From the NCBI GenBank assembly GCA_002917075.1, contig NTMA01000007.1, forward strand, positions 124,001 through 188,000: a stretch of DNA of 64,000 nucleotides, read 5' to 3'. The DNA is from Hawksworthiomyces lignivorus (taxonomy: Eukaryota; Ascomycota; Sordariomycetes; Ophiostomatales; Ophiostomataceae). This document shows, piece by piece, positions 37,252 through 47,466 of the stretch (its first letter is position 1; the number at the start of each line of letters is the position of its first letter). The translations under genes and the position numbers were made by a program. Below the pieces are notes generated by a model. That model was not told the DNA's origin, made no database searches, and saw only the letters and a list, made by a program, of their open reading frames with translations.

Positions 37252-38646
37252 CTAGGAATCGTCAGACTGGGATACTAACTTTTTTAGTAATTCGCGAATC
37301 TTTTCTTTGAGAAAATCTGTTTCGTTCTCGTAAGATTCGATGATACCGTTGATTGACTCGTTTTTCTTTTCTTCCATGACTGCCAACTCGGTCGTATGTT
37401 GTGCGTTGAGGTTTTCGAGTGTAGTCGTATGGCTTTTTTCGAGATCGTGTATCTGACTTTGATATTTATTTTCGGTTTGCTGTGTTTGGTTCTTATATGT
37501 ATCTCGTATACTATTTAATTCAGTTTCATACATAACCCGTATACTAATTACTTCGTTTTTATGTGCATCCTCTATACGACTTATTTCAGTTTTATGAATA
37601 TCCATCAACTTCTGAATTTCCAACCCCCATTGGCGTCTCTCTTCTGCCCACCCGTCTAGGATCCGTTGTTGTTGTTGTCGTTCCTTTTGCACGGCTTGGC
37701 TTATCATCCGCTCCTGGCCCGCCTCGAGTCTTTTGAGATGTTCTTGGATATTGGTGTGATCTTTGTGGGCGATAATGCTGACTTCCCTATGGCGGTCAAT
37801 CTGCGTATCGCAAAATCGTAATATTTGACTGACAATATCTTGGTTCTGCTTGGTTTCGACACCCTTTTCCTTCAAGTATCTCAAAATCAGACTGTTGAGA
37901 TCTGCAAGCTCATTATGAAGCCCACGGATGCGATTGTCCGCCTCTTGTGTGCGATTATTAGCTTTCTGAACTTCAGTATCCGCAGCTTTGATGTGCTTTT
38001 GATCCGCTTGAATGCGTTTTTGATCCTCCATGGACCGCTTCTCAGCTATCTTTAGGCGTTTCTCAATGTCTAGAAGATTATTTTTGACCTCTTGTGCACG
38101 ATCCTCAGCTGTTTTAACGCGACTATTAGCATTTTGGATGTATTTTTGATCAGCCTCAATGCGTTTTCGATCCTCCATGGACCGTTTTTCAGCCATCTTT
38201 AAGCGTTTCTCAGTGTCTTGGAGGCGACTCTCGGCCATGCGTAGGCGATCTTCAGCAGCTCGTAGGCGACTCTCAGCTTCTGATGTCCGGTGGAGGTGAT
38301 ACCGTTGGGGATTTCCCCGTGGGCTGTCATTTCGCGAACGGTCGTCTCGATGATGATTATCCAAAAGATGCTCATCCAGTAAAGACTCGCGTTTCGAGCG
38401 GCCGCGATCACTGGCCTTTGAAAGATCCACCTCGTCAGCATCAATCAAGCTGGTTTTTGATCTGCTGTCAAAATTGCCTCTTTCGTCTTTGGTGTTGTCA
38501 TAATCATATCTGTCTCCATGGATGTCGTCGTAAGGGCCTCCCTCTTTCCCTCCGCTTCTGTTATCGAGAGAACCTCCGCGGTGGTTTCCAATATTACTGC
38601 GGACCCCCCTTCCTGTCACATAATCTATTAAAGCACTTTTACTCAT
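37252..38646 (-). CDS. coiled-coil protein with an internal 49-residue tandem duplication
   Basis: A 464-residue protein with no intron and no family that I recognise. Residues 1-120 are Gly, Asp, Arg and Ser rich and likely disordered. From about 123 to 250 and again from 300 to 460 it is a strongly charged coiled coil. Residues 125-155 repeat in units of seven (for example AESRLRAAEDRLRM). Residues 146-194 and 195-243 are a direct duplication of 49 residues, or seven heptads, both starting EKRLK and holding AEKRSMED. No transmembrane segment or signal peptide is visible. It is probably cytosolic or a scaffold. It lies next to a repeat-rich region. Its function is unknown. Confidence 0.75.
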   Translation of the reverse strand: MSKSALIDYVTGRGVRSNIGNHRGGSLDNRSGGKEGGPYDDIHGDRYDYDNTKDERGNFDSRSKTSLIDADEVDLSKASDRGRSKRESLLDEHLLDNHHRDDRSRNDSPRGNPQRYHLHRTSEAESRLRAAEDRLRMAESRLQDTEKRLKMAEKRSMEDRKRIEADQKYIQNANSRVKTAEDRAQEVKNNLLDIEKRLKIAEKRSMEDQKRIQADQKHIKAADTEVQKANNRTQEADNRIRGLHNELADLNSLILRYLKEKGVETKQNQDIVSQILRFCDTQIDRHREVSIIAHKDHTNIQEHLKRLEAGQERMISQAVQKERQQQQRILDGWAEERRQWGLEIQKLMDIHKTEISRIEDAHKNEVISIRVMYETELNSIRDTYKNQTQQTENKYQSQIHDLEKSHTTTLENLNAQHTTELAVMEEKKNESINGIIESYENETDFLKEKIRELLKKLVSQSDDS

Positions 38647-39145
38647 TTTGGGAAAGGAAAAAAGGGAAGTAGGAAATAAGCACCCAAAAACGAGAATAAA
38701 GGAATGAAAGTAATTAAAATGTTGAAATTAATAAAGTAAAAAATAAAATAAAATAAAATATAAAATATTAAATATAAAATAAAGAAATAGAAGTTATGCA
38801 GTTATAATAATAATTGTTATGATCTACTTATTATGTGCAGAATCTTGAAAATAGAAAAAGAAAGAAAGAAAAAAACACCTGTGGTCGTTATTGCTAATTT
38901 ATATCGGATATTTCTTGGTATGTTTGATTCACTGGATACGACATTGCATTTCACCACCCAATTAACTTCGTGCCCTCCTTTTTTTTCATGTTCTCTTGTT
39001 CGATTTCGCAAAAGTATGCCTTGGCGCCCAAAACAGGAGGAAAATGCGCAGCCTTGCCGCGCACGTATGTGGCATCCACTTCCCATTAGTGTCAGCCGCT
39101 TTATGCTGTGCGCAATAAAGTCGATTCTTGGCCAGGCCTAACCAC
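38647..39145. other. AT-rich low-complexity spacer
   Basis: About 0.5 kb upstream of the coiled-coil gene. 38730-38790 is an A/T-only run built of AATAA and AAAATA-like units. No gene is supported. Confidence 0.45.
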
Positions 39146-39607
39146 TTACGTTCTACATAATAAAGTGTCACTCGTCAAAGCCAGAGAGGGGTAGAGAGAA
39201 GGGGTGGTGTTGTCAGCATAAAAATCTCTCACAAGCTCTTGATGGTTCTGCTCAGTAAATTTTAAGCTCAGACTTAGTTCAAATCTTAGTGGCATAGGGC
39301 CAGAGTGTGAGGCTCTGTTTCTATTTCCGCAACGGTTGCCGTTTGGATTTTCTACTGCCCTTTGTGTTAGTTTTGCCTTAATTTTCTCTTCTAGGTCTCC
39401 TACTACAGCTAGTGACCCACAGCTTCCTGTTGGCTTCCTTGCTTGGGTGACATGACGGCTGAGCTGCTCTTCGTGGTTCTCTTGTTCTTCAGAGTGCTTC
39501 CGCACTCTTCCGCATCCCCTTCGATTTTCCTTCTTTCCTCTCCTGCCTCTATCTAACTCTTCCTCCACCCACCCTTCCAGCCCTGTTTTGATTGTCGCCC
39601 CAATCAT
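39146..39607 (-). CDS. possible small hypothetical protein
   Basis: A minus-strand reading frame of 153 residues from the first ATG (39607); the longer frame upstream uses TTG. It is rich in charged residues and includes stretches such as GDLEEKIKAKLTQRAVEN and FELSLSLKFTEQNHQELV that look protein-like. There is no recognised domain, no signal peptide and no evident intron. It sits in the same orientation upstream of the coiled-coil gene. It could be real, a fragment of a mobile element, or chance. Confidence is low. Confidence 0.25.
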   Translation of the reverse strand: MIGATIKTGLEGWVEEELDRGRRGKKENRRGCGRVRKHSEEQENHEEQLSRHVTQARKPTGSCGSLAVVGDLEEKIKAKLTQRAVENPNGNRCGNRNRASHSGPMPLRFELSLSLKFTEQNHQELVRDFYADNTTPSLYPSLALTSDTLLCRT

Positions 39608-40103
39608 TGTTTCCCTGTCTCTTCTGCATACCACCCTCTGCTTCCCCCAGCTCTGGCTGTTGTGGATCGTATAGATGTTTTCGAGACACCAAATAGAAAT
39701 CTGCCTCAAGTCGATCAACTTCGCAGAGAATACTAAGCCTTAAGCATTATAAAGTCGCAAGATACGGGAAAAGACGGGGGACTCGGTCGTTACTATCTTT
39801 TTTTGGATCTTTTTCCAAACTATTGGCGTTAGCGGAACCCATCGTTGGTACAGATCTAAACGATGTTGTAGGCTCTAAGCGGCTGAATTTTTCCTTTCCA
39901 TATCAAGATGTCGATGTATTTGGGTCAGCCCCAAAAGTCCTAGATCCCAAAATCTCCGTAGTTTACATCTAGGGCTACAGCAAGGCCTATTTCCATCAAT
40001 GCTACGTAGCGGCCGATACGGCAGGCCCAAGCATCACGGCATAGAACCGGCCCAGCGCGCAATGGTGTGTCGGTTTTGTCTTCGACACATGATACATGAA
40101 ATA
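39608..40103. other. spacer left of the pectinesterase relic
   Basis: About 0.5 kb. It may include more decayed pectinesterase sequence near its right end, but I cannot read one there. Otherwise nothing is seen. Confidence 0.3.
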
Positions 40104-40645
40104 CACGAGCACATACAGTGGTGTCTTTGGCAGAACATACCTGGGGCAACACTAGTCAGAATATGCCGTGGTGGTTACATGAACTCGTATCTAGACAAGC
40201 ACATCAACCCCGCAGGCTGGACTGTTTGGTCGAGTTCGCAACCCGACACGAAGTGATATTCGGAGAACTTAACAGTAGTTGATTGGATAATGTGGCATCC
40301 CGTGCTACCTTTGCGACGAACCTCACGGCAGCCGAAGTGGCTTCCTACGCGATGAGCTCTTTTGATGGCAGCACTAGCTGGATTGCTGCGGCCGCCTACG
40401 CTTACACACTGACCTACAATCTTTCTAGCACAGTAACGAAATCTACTCCGACATCCAACAACAGCGCCATTTGGAGGCACCCGACTAAGGGCACATATCC
40501 TTCGGTCGGTGCTGCCCTGGTGTCGCAAAACAGGACGGCGGATGGCCCGTTTGCCAATCTCATAGCGGATCTGGTCCGCATCCTAGGCGACGCCATAACG
40601 CAGATCATATTCATGTATTCTAGCACGTATAAAGAACAGGTACCT
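40104..40645 (+). pseudogene. pectin methylesterase relics, C-terminal piece then N-terminal piece
   Basis: Carbohydrate esterase family 8 remains on the plus strand. First comes a C-terminal part: TYSGVFGR at 40115-40138, a stop and a frame change, then KHINPAGWTVWSS at about 40199-40240. A further frame change leads to RATFATNLTAAEVASY at about 40303-40355. Then, from about 40490, an N-terminal catalytic-domain part follows (VGAALVSQNRTADGPF, then IFMYSSTYKEQ) in a different copy or domain. The order C-terminus before N-terminus indicates either tandem genes or one protein with two domains. The second piece ends at about 40645, at a position that looks like an intron donor, where LINE sequence follows. 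Family assignment rests on the INPAGW and TYxEQ motifs. The region cannot make a working enzyme. Confidence 0.7.
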
Positions 40646-40659
40646 TCCGTGGACCGTAC

Positions 40660-41262
40660 GCTCTTTTACTACTTTTCTTTCTTTTTTATTTCTCATTACG
40701 AAACTTTCGCACCTCGCTCTTTACACTCGAGTACTAGCCTCCTCTCCTCCCTAGCATGATAGATTTATTCTTAGTATTTGAGTTTAACCGTGTTTATTAG
40801 CCAATCCTGACTATTCACGTCTGTACTAGGTGGAACCCTCTGGGGCAGAAACAACCGCTAGATCTAGTGCATGTTATTTACGGTCTGGTGATACAAATAA
40901 AAGATAGTGTAATGAGTGCGCGGTAATTAATCATCTGCTTCCTCCGCTTCTTCTAGTCTGCTTGCCAAGCTGTAGTCTTGGATGCGGCCGCTTCGTTTTA
41001 TCCATCGTAGTATTGGTCTGGTTCTGAGTCCTCCAGTCTTCAGTCGGTTAAATAAGTCCTCCGGGGTTTGTGGCCAGTCTGTGGGCCTTCCGGCGCTTCT
41101 GTTGCAGTAGAGTAGTACGTGCTCTGGGGTCTCTTCCTCCGTACCACGGGAGCACATGGGAGACTCCCGGCGGTGTCTAGTGAAGAGGTATTTGGCTAGG
41201 CCGATATGTCCGGTGCGTATTTGTGTGAGGAGGCTGCTTTCGGCCTTCGTGAGGTGCTTGTA
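40660..41262 (-). mobile_element. 5'-truncated Tad-type LINE, 3' end
   Basis: The minus strand reads the end of a Tad/I-clade non-LTR retrotransposon. It begins at about 41255 with a frame containing AYKHLTKAESSLLTQIRTGH and continues through IGLAKYLFTRHRR to the zinc-knuckle-like ending CSRGTEEETPEHVLLYC. It stops at 40927, then has a 3' untranslated region and an A-rich tail at 40660-40690 on the minus strand. The usual Cys-x-Cys is CSR here. The reverse transcriptase and endonuclease are missing, so it cannot move. It interrupts the pectinesterase relic. The call follows from motif order. Confidence 0.7.
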
Positions 41263-41400
41263 GGCCTAATATCATCTCGATAGTCTTGTAGACTTATCTT
41301 CCAGTTATTATTTATTAATACCGTATACCACGTTAGTGGGCTCTTAAAATCGTATCTGACTACGGCTGTAAAACAATCGCCTTCGCTGTCTACAGCCAAA

Positions 41401-41959
41401 ACAAGCCTATTACTCTCATGCTAGTCGCCTTTGTCAACGCCTATCGGTATACCAGGCGAAGCTTGCCGAAGCCCATCAAGCTGTTACGATGCCCTCCTCG
41501 ACAGCGTATCCTCTTTACTATCACAACGAAAATATGCTAAAGCGAGTCTGGTGGTATTGCATTATCTTCGATCGGGCGATAGGCCTCCTAGCTCGGAGAC
41601 CAATCCCAATCATATGGACCTCCTCCAGTTATGATACGAATTCTCGTCTTGAGATCCTGGACTTTGCCGATAAATCTGATCTGTCGAGAGTCTACAATAC
41701 GAGAGCGAAGCGGGATCTCGTTGCGCATACAGCGAGGCCTTACGTAGTCCTGACCGAAATCCCTATACTAGTATTCCCATTAGACGGCACGCTGGGTAGG
41801 AGCCGAGAGACCAAGCCTGAAGACGTTACCCGCATAAGGTGTTACAAGGTGGCTCTTAAGCGATGGTACCAATACGTTGTGCTACCATGGCTGGTTGAGA
41901 CTTATAAGAATACTGCGGACGAATATAACACAAGCCCCCCGGAACTTTTAGTCAAATAG
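41401..41959 (+). pseudogene. fragment of a Zn2Cys6-type transcription factor (fungal_trans domain)
   Basis: The plus strand from 41489 to 41959 is open for 156 codons and reads the middle homology region of fungal regulators, including LKRVWWYCIIFDRAIGLLARR and the following aspartate-rich segment. An upstream piece (about 41401-41490) is out of frame and has stops. There is no DNA-binding domain and no start that could produce a full regulator. It directly follows the LINE breakpoint. I read it as a relic of a gene that has lost its 5' half. The downstream end at 41959 is a natural stop codon. Confidence 0.6.
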
Positions 41960-42101
41960 AACAACAGGCAACATGAAAAAAAATATAGTTGAGGTTACTT
42001 AAAAGTTATTAATGGCTATCCCTGCCGCCGTCTGAATCTAAATAAGTACACTATAGTCTGATAATTACCCTACTTCGCTTTGGAAGTAAGACCACCGAAT
42101 G

Positions 42102-43537
42102 CTAAGCAGCCTCTTTCTCTTTGCGCCTCCTCTTCGTTTCCGAAGAACCCTGGTTCTCCTCGAGGTCTACCTTGAACAGGTCTGTACCGTCGCAGTGTTT
42201 CCTTTTCATGTCCGCCTCGCCAGGCTTGTCCGTGTCAGCTCCTTCACTGTTAACAGACGAAGCAGGCTGTCTGATGCAGATCGAAGCAGAGTGTCTTGTT
42301 TCCTGGCTCTGGATGCTGCTATGACCCTCGTCCTGCCCGCCTAGCCTCTGCCGATGGCGCGTGTCCCGGACAGCGCCTGCAAAGCGAGCTGCAAAAGTCC
42401 TGTATGGGTGAAACATGACGCGCTGCTGGTGGATATCCATGGATGCGCCCGGCGGGGGCGGCTTTCTAGGCTCGTCGAGCTTAGCAAGAAACGCAGGGGT
42501 AACGTCAGCTGTAAAGACGTCTAGGTGCTCCCCATTGTGTACTACAACAACGACCTGTAGTATTTAAGCGTGTTAGCAACGAAACTAGAGGGCTAAAATA
42601 AAAGTATAAGTTATATATACATTAGTAGCGTCTAACTTACCGGGATTGCTTGAGGCTTAATTGCTAGCATGGTCTTCTCTCGGCTGCCTGTATCTTGGTC
42701 CAGCTGCTGTGCTTGGACAGTCTTTATGCTATTAACCTTACCTGTGTCGTCGTCCTCGTCTGTGTCGTTGTCCTCGTCTGTGTCGTCGTCCTGCTCCGCT
42801 GTGCTGTACAACGCCATTCTCTCTTTATACCATCGTTGTGCCTGCGCGAGCGCAATACAGACGGCGGCGATATATGGGTCCGGCATTGACTCTGGACGGG
42901 CGAAGCGGCGAAGCGCGTCAGAAAGTGCCCTGCGGCTTTGGCGAGCACTAGGAACGCGGTGTTCGATCAATTGACTGCGGAACGACCAGATATTACGGCT
43001 GGTGAGAAAGACGACTCCTGGGCCAATAGTCCCAACATAGCCGACGTGGCAGAGTGGCCGTCCCCCAAAGCGAAACATAATATGCGCTCTAGAATAAGAT
43101 AAAAAGATTAGCACGGAAGCCCGATGCTCAGGAAAGGGGAAAGCCTAGCAAGAACAAGCACACCCATGGCATCCGACCTCGTTTCCAGGGGGGTATCGGC
43201 TTGTTAAAAGGTCAAAGGCTGTAGTGGGTTCAGCGAAGTAATGAAGGCTCTCCGCTGCATCCTCCTCATCTTCGGGACACATCGGCTCCCAATCCTCGTC
43301 GGGCGCCGGCGGCGCCGGCGGCAGCGGCGGTGCTGGGCTCCTGGGTGGGAGGAAGCGGCACTGAAGCATGGCGGGCTGGCGGTGGTCCCAGAGCAGTGGC
43401 GGCACGAACAGGCGGTCGATGCTGTGCCGTGCCAGCAGCGTCTCGACCGAGCGGTCATTTGCTTCTTTAAACAGCGCCTTGACCGAGCGCTTGATCTCGT
43501 CCTCCGTGGGGAGGGAGTCTTCGGCCTGCCGATCCAT
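42102..43537 (-). CDS. conserved-looking fungal protein of unknown function
   Basis: Three exons (43537-43164, 43088-42641, 42554-42102; introns 75 and 86 nt) give 424 residues in one frame. It has no domain that I can name. In order it shows a charged N-terminus, a proline-rich linker (about 73-89), and a central block including GAHIMFRFGG and NIWSFRSQLIEHRVPSARQS. This is followed by an acidic Asp/Thr/Glu repeat (about 214-234), a beta-like stretch IPVVVVVHNGEHLDVF and a basic C-terminus ending in KRRRKEK that could be a nuclear signal. My recollection, unverified, is that similar proteins occur in several copies in repeat-rich parts of Hypocreales genomes. Gene integrity and splice sites are good. 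Confidence 0.75.
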
Positions 43538-46287
43538 GAAGAGAAGATGTGAGCGTGTTGCGGACGAAAGAGAACAAGAGGGAATAGTTGAGGGATGTGA
43601 GGAAGTTAAAAGCTATGAGTTACTAGAATGCAGTTGAAATGGTGGGTGGCGAAGGGTGGGCTCCAAGGGCGATGTAAATCAGGCAGTCAAGAGTTCTTCT
43701 TTCCTGTAGGTGTAACCTCCTTTGAAAGCAGGCGCCTTACACTGCTAGCGTTAGTGGGCAATGAGAGTGTGGCTCTAACCACATTTACACTCCAGGTGAC
43801 CTTTGCACTGGCTTGAATTTTTATGAATATTTAATTAACTACGGAGTAGTGATTTCTTTTTACACCAAGCTTTCAAATAAGAATGATAAAAAGAATGACA
43901 GCCTTATCGAAACCAGGCTCTTTGTAATGTACGACTTGACGGTCTTAAGTACCTACTTAAGGATCGCCAGGTCCCACTCCATCCTCAGCCGTTATATAAT
44001 TAAGGCCTCGTCACTCTTTTGTTGCAGGAGCCTGACTTCGCGGTCCGTTACTAAGGTGGTTAGGCGCTCAGTGAGGACCGAGAACAGCAGCCTCTGCAAA
44101 ATCTCGCTCTCGACGTCTGGCGAGTTTACGTAGCATACAAAGAACAACGTGGTCATTCGTTGTTGTATCGCACCTATCTAGCGGTTGGATTCTGAGCTCC
44201 TGACAGATGTGGAGGCAGCTGTCGTACCCTGCAATGCATATCTGGGTGATATTCCAGCATCAAGACATTGTTGGCAGTGCTTCCTGGCGTTGAAGCTTGT
44301 ACTGCTGCTATTGAAGCTTGCACTGCTGCTATTGAAGCTTGTATTTACGTGTTTAACTCGCCCACTCTACACTATTGTGGCCGCACATCCTATTGTTGTC
44401 CGCCCATCTTTACACCATACTCGCATTTTTGGGCAAGCTAGTGTTTTGTCATGGAATTAATCGCCCATTGTCTATTCTTATTCTTATCAAGCTTGGTCTC
44501 TCCTCCCTGCAGACGAGCAGCCGTCACGTATGGCTCGCAAGGCTCTGCTGCGTAGAGTGTGTAGTATCGTAGTTTTCTGGTCCGGGCATTGTATAGAACA
44601 TTGGCTGATCCTCGTAGTATCATAAGTCCAATTGCGACGTTTTCTTCTCTTCAGCGACGATGGAGGTATACTTCGATAGCATCACGAGCAAGGAGCTCCT
44701 CGAGACGCGCAGCAGCGTCGCTCTTCATCCACGACAGAGACTCTTGTTTTAATAAGCGGGTCTAGCTCATCCCTTAGACATTCAAATCGCATCGCCAGCT
44801 GAAGGTGCTGCTCCCAACCGAGAGCAAATTTGTCTCAAATTTACATTGGAGGTGTGTGAATATTCACATTTTCATTATGGATTTCAAATTCATTCACCTC
44901 TTTTGGTTATAGACCATAGTTGAAACTTGTTTTGAGCATTCTAAATCTCCGTAATATAACTTACAAGTCAAAACGAGATTGCTATGGCCGTCCTTATTAG
45001 TTGAACTAGAACGTCTTTTGAAGCTGGTTTTCAAGTAGATGGAATACTTTATATGTATGGAGGACAGTAGTAAAATGTTTAGATCCATTTTTTTATTATT
45101 TATATTATTAATAACCCAATAAAGCAAGCAAGCGAAAGTTATATGAGACGATCTGGCTCACTGTCCGATTTGGCCAGCAAAGAATGCGTTTCTTTAGGTA
45201 GTGTGGCGGTGAATTCTGAGGATGTGCCTCAATAGAAAGATCGCCAGACTCTCTTCCCAAGCTCCAAAGTAAAATTGCTGGCAGAGTGCCAGGCTGGAAA
45301 TGTCGGGTATAAGGCGGATCCCACATGAGCCAAGTGATTAGGACTTTTGCGGACGAAAAGCTTCGAAGAATACAACTTCAAAGTCCAAATCCAATGAGAC
45401 AAACTACTATTTCATCGTTAAAAGAAATCCTTTTAAATAGTGTGAATTAATGCAAGACTAAAACAGAGCTAGAGCCCAAATTTAGGGACATGTCAAAACT
45501 GAGACTTCCGACGCCTCTGTTTCGTGGTCAAGGAGGCTCCGTGAAACTCCTCGCTTGGCGCAGCTGAAAAAGTCTTTGCTGTGGATGGGTAGATAGCGCA
45601 TGAGTAGCTCCTGCAGAAGCTCGTGAAAAGGGGGCTTTGCCATTTTGCAGGTTACAAATTTAGTCTTCGCTGATGGACGCTAGCTTGATAGCGTTGAGAG
45701 AGTGATCAAGTGATCGACACAAGTGCTGTGCTCATAAATCCTTGAAGGGCGTTTAATTCGGCCCCCAGAGGATCCATGGGTGTGCTGTTCTTCAATGCAA
45801 ATGGGTTGTGGGCCGATGGAACCGAATCGTGGCTCTAACCTGGCTCAGCCCTCTCTGTTTGGTGCAGTTGCATGGGCGACAAGGGTCGTTGTCTTGCTAT
45901 TCGATTGGAACCAGCACGAAGGATGAGCCCCCCTGTTAGTCTACAGTTACATTCGCAATCAAACATTTGTAGGCTCCACAGGCACGACGAGTCCATTACT
46001 ACTTGTAGAGACACTCCCACGTAGAGGAGACGGTGTTCTGCGAATCTAACAAAATAAACCTAAATCATGGAAAAGAAACTGCTCTGCTTTGTCAAGAGCG
46101 CAGCGTGCTAGTACTGCGATTTCGACTGACTTTGTTGGCACCAGTGGTGGCCTTCTGCGAGGTACTTGATATATGCATCGATTTTGCGCGACTGTTACGT
46201 AAACAAGTACTGAATGTCTTGTCGACTAGATTGTTGTTGTGCGAAACACTGGCGATCAACTACGACTGCGCCGTGTAGAGACGCGTC
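43538..46287. other. gene-poor stretch
   Basis: About 2.75 kb. It contains a TACGGAGTA copy (43840-43848) and a short tandem repeat (44290-44345). On the minus strand near 44830-44620 a stretch containing AARLEELLARDAIEVYLHRR reads protein-like between stops and may be a decayed gene of unknown type. No intact gene is supported. Confidence 0.35.
44290..44345 (+). repeat. 21-bp tandem repeat, about 2.7 copies
   Basis: The unit TTGAAGCTTGTACTGCTGCT(A) occurs at 44290-44310, 44311-44331 (one substitution) and in part at 44332-44345. The length is a multiple of three, but no gene is supported here. Confidence 0.8.
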
Positions 46288-47466
46288 ATGGTCCAATTCG
46301 TTCCGATGCCGTGGCTGCAAGCGCCAGCATCGACATCACTGGTCGGCACGGCCCAGTTTGCCCCAGAGCCGACCACTGCTCCCGTGCCGAACCTAGAACT
46401 GCGGCGGCGCGCCGGAGCGAATGCTCTCGACGGCTATTCATACCTCGGCTGCTACTCCGACAACTCGGACCGCCTCCTGACGGGTGCGTACAACAACTAT
46501 GTGCGAAACGAACCCACGTTCTGCTGCGAGATGTGCCTCAACATCAACTCGACCTACCAGTACTGCGGCGTCGAGAACGGCGACAATTGCTTCTGCGGCG
46601 ACAACACCGCCTGGGATCTCGTGTCGCTGCCGGCGTCGTCGTGCGACGAGTCTTGCCCCGGCGCCGGGAGCAGCGGATGTGGCGGCGTCTGGGCCATGAA
46701 TCTGTACAGCGCCACGGCCGCATCAGTGACGGATCCGTCGTTTTCGAACTCGCTGGCGGCGCCGACCGCGGCGTCTGTGCCCGGGTACCGCGAGCTCGGC
46801 TGCTTCACGGACGGAGAGAACCGGGTCATCGGGGTGACTGAGACGGCCCTGCTGCTCAACAACCCGCAGCTCTGCTGCGAGTGGTGCGTCAACGTCGACC
46901 AGAACTACCAGTGGTGCGGCGTTGAGGACACCACGCAGTGCTTCTGCGACAGCACCACCTTCAGTGCCGCCCTCATGGCCTCGTCTGCCGACTGCAGCAA
47001 CTTCTGCCCGGGCGCCGACAACGTCGCCTGCGGCGGCTACGGCCGAATCAACCTCTATAGCGCCACGGGCGTGCTCACGCCGACGTCCACGCTGCCATCA
47101 TCGTCGGGAGGCAGCGGCGCGACGACGTCGACGTCGACATCTAATCCGACGCACACGACGACGCCCCCGCCCAGCGGCGGCGGCGGCCTGAGCGGCGGAG
47201 CCATTGCGGGTATCGTCATCGGCGTCCTGGCCGCCATCTCCTTGGTGGCGCTCTGGTTCGCGCGGCGCTGGCTGGCGCGCATTTTTGGGCGTGGAGGTAC
47301 TTCCAGCCCGCCACAACTACAAGACCAGCAGGCGTTTGGACTCGAGTCGGGCAAACCGATGCTGTCACCAGGCAACATACCTGAGATGCCACCCTCAGCA
47401 CCACCGGCAGAGCTAGAGGCCTGGTCAGGGCAGATGTATCATGGACAGGGGAATGTAGATAGGTGA
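46288..47466 (+). CDS. double-WSC domain membrane protein
   Basis: A single-exon gene for 392 residues. Two WSC domains lie at about residues 50-141 and 167-258, each with the eight-cysteine pattern (GCYSDN..., FCCEMCL, YCGVENGDNCFCG; GCFTDG..., LCCEWCV, WCGVEDTTQCFC). A Ser/Thr/Gly/Pro-rich linker (about 265-300), one transmembrane helix (about 305-325, followed by RRW) and a Pro-rich cytosolic tail follow. WSC domains bind carbohydrate, and such proteins act in yeast as cell wall stress sensors. No secretion signal is visible before the first domain: residues 1-40 read MVQFVPMPWLQAPASTSLVG and then PAP repeats. An upstream leader exon may have been missed, or the start may be altered. A sensor or wall-anchoring role is inferred. 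Confidence 0.85.
   Translation: MVQFVPMPWLQAPASTSLVGTAQFAPEPTTAPVPNLELRRRAGANALDGYSYLGCYSDNSDRLLTGAYNNYVRNEPTFCCEMCLNINSTYQYCGVENGDNCFCGDNTAWDLVSLPASSCDESCPGAGSSGCGGVWAMNLYSATAASVTDPSFSNSLAAPTAASVPGYRELGCFTDGENRVIGVTETALLLNNPQLCCEWCVNVDQNYQWCGVEDTTQCFCDSTTFSAALMASSADCSNFCPGADNVACGGYGRINLYSATGVLTPTSTLPSSSGGSGATTSTSTSNPTHTTTPPPSGGGGLSGGAIAGIVIGVLAAISLVALWFARRWLARIFGRGGTSSPPQLQDQQAFGLESGKPMLSPGNIPEMPPSAPPAELEAWSGQMYHGQGNVDR

Noticed and set aside
44290..44345. A CRISPR-like or regulatory array
   Set aside because: It is a short head-to-tail tandem repeat without spacers, in a eukaryotic genome.
46239..46841. A 200-codon open frame overlapping the WSC gene in another frame
   Set aside because: It is arginine-rich shadow sequence from the GC-rich WSC gene and has no domain.
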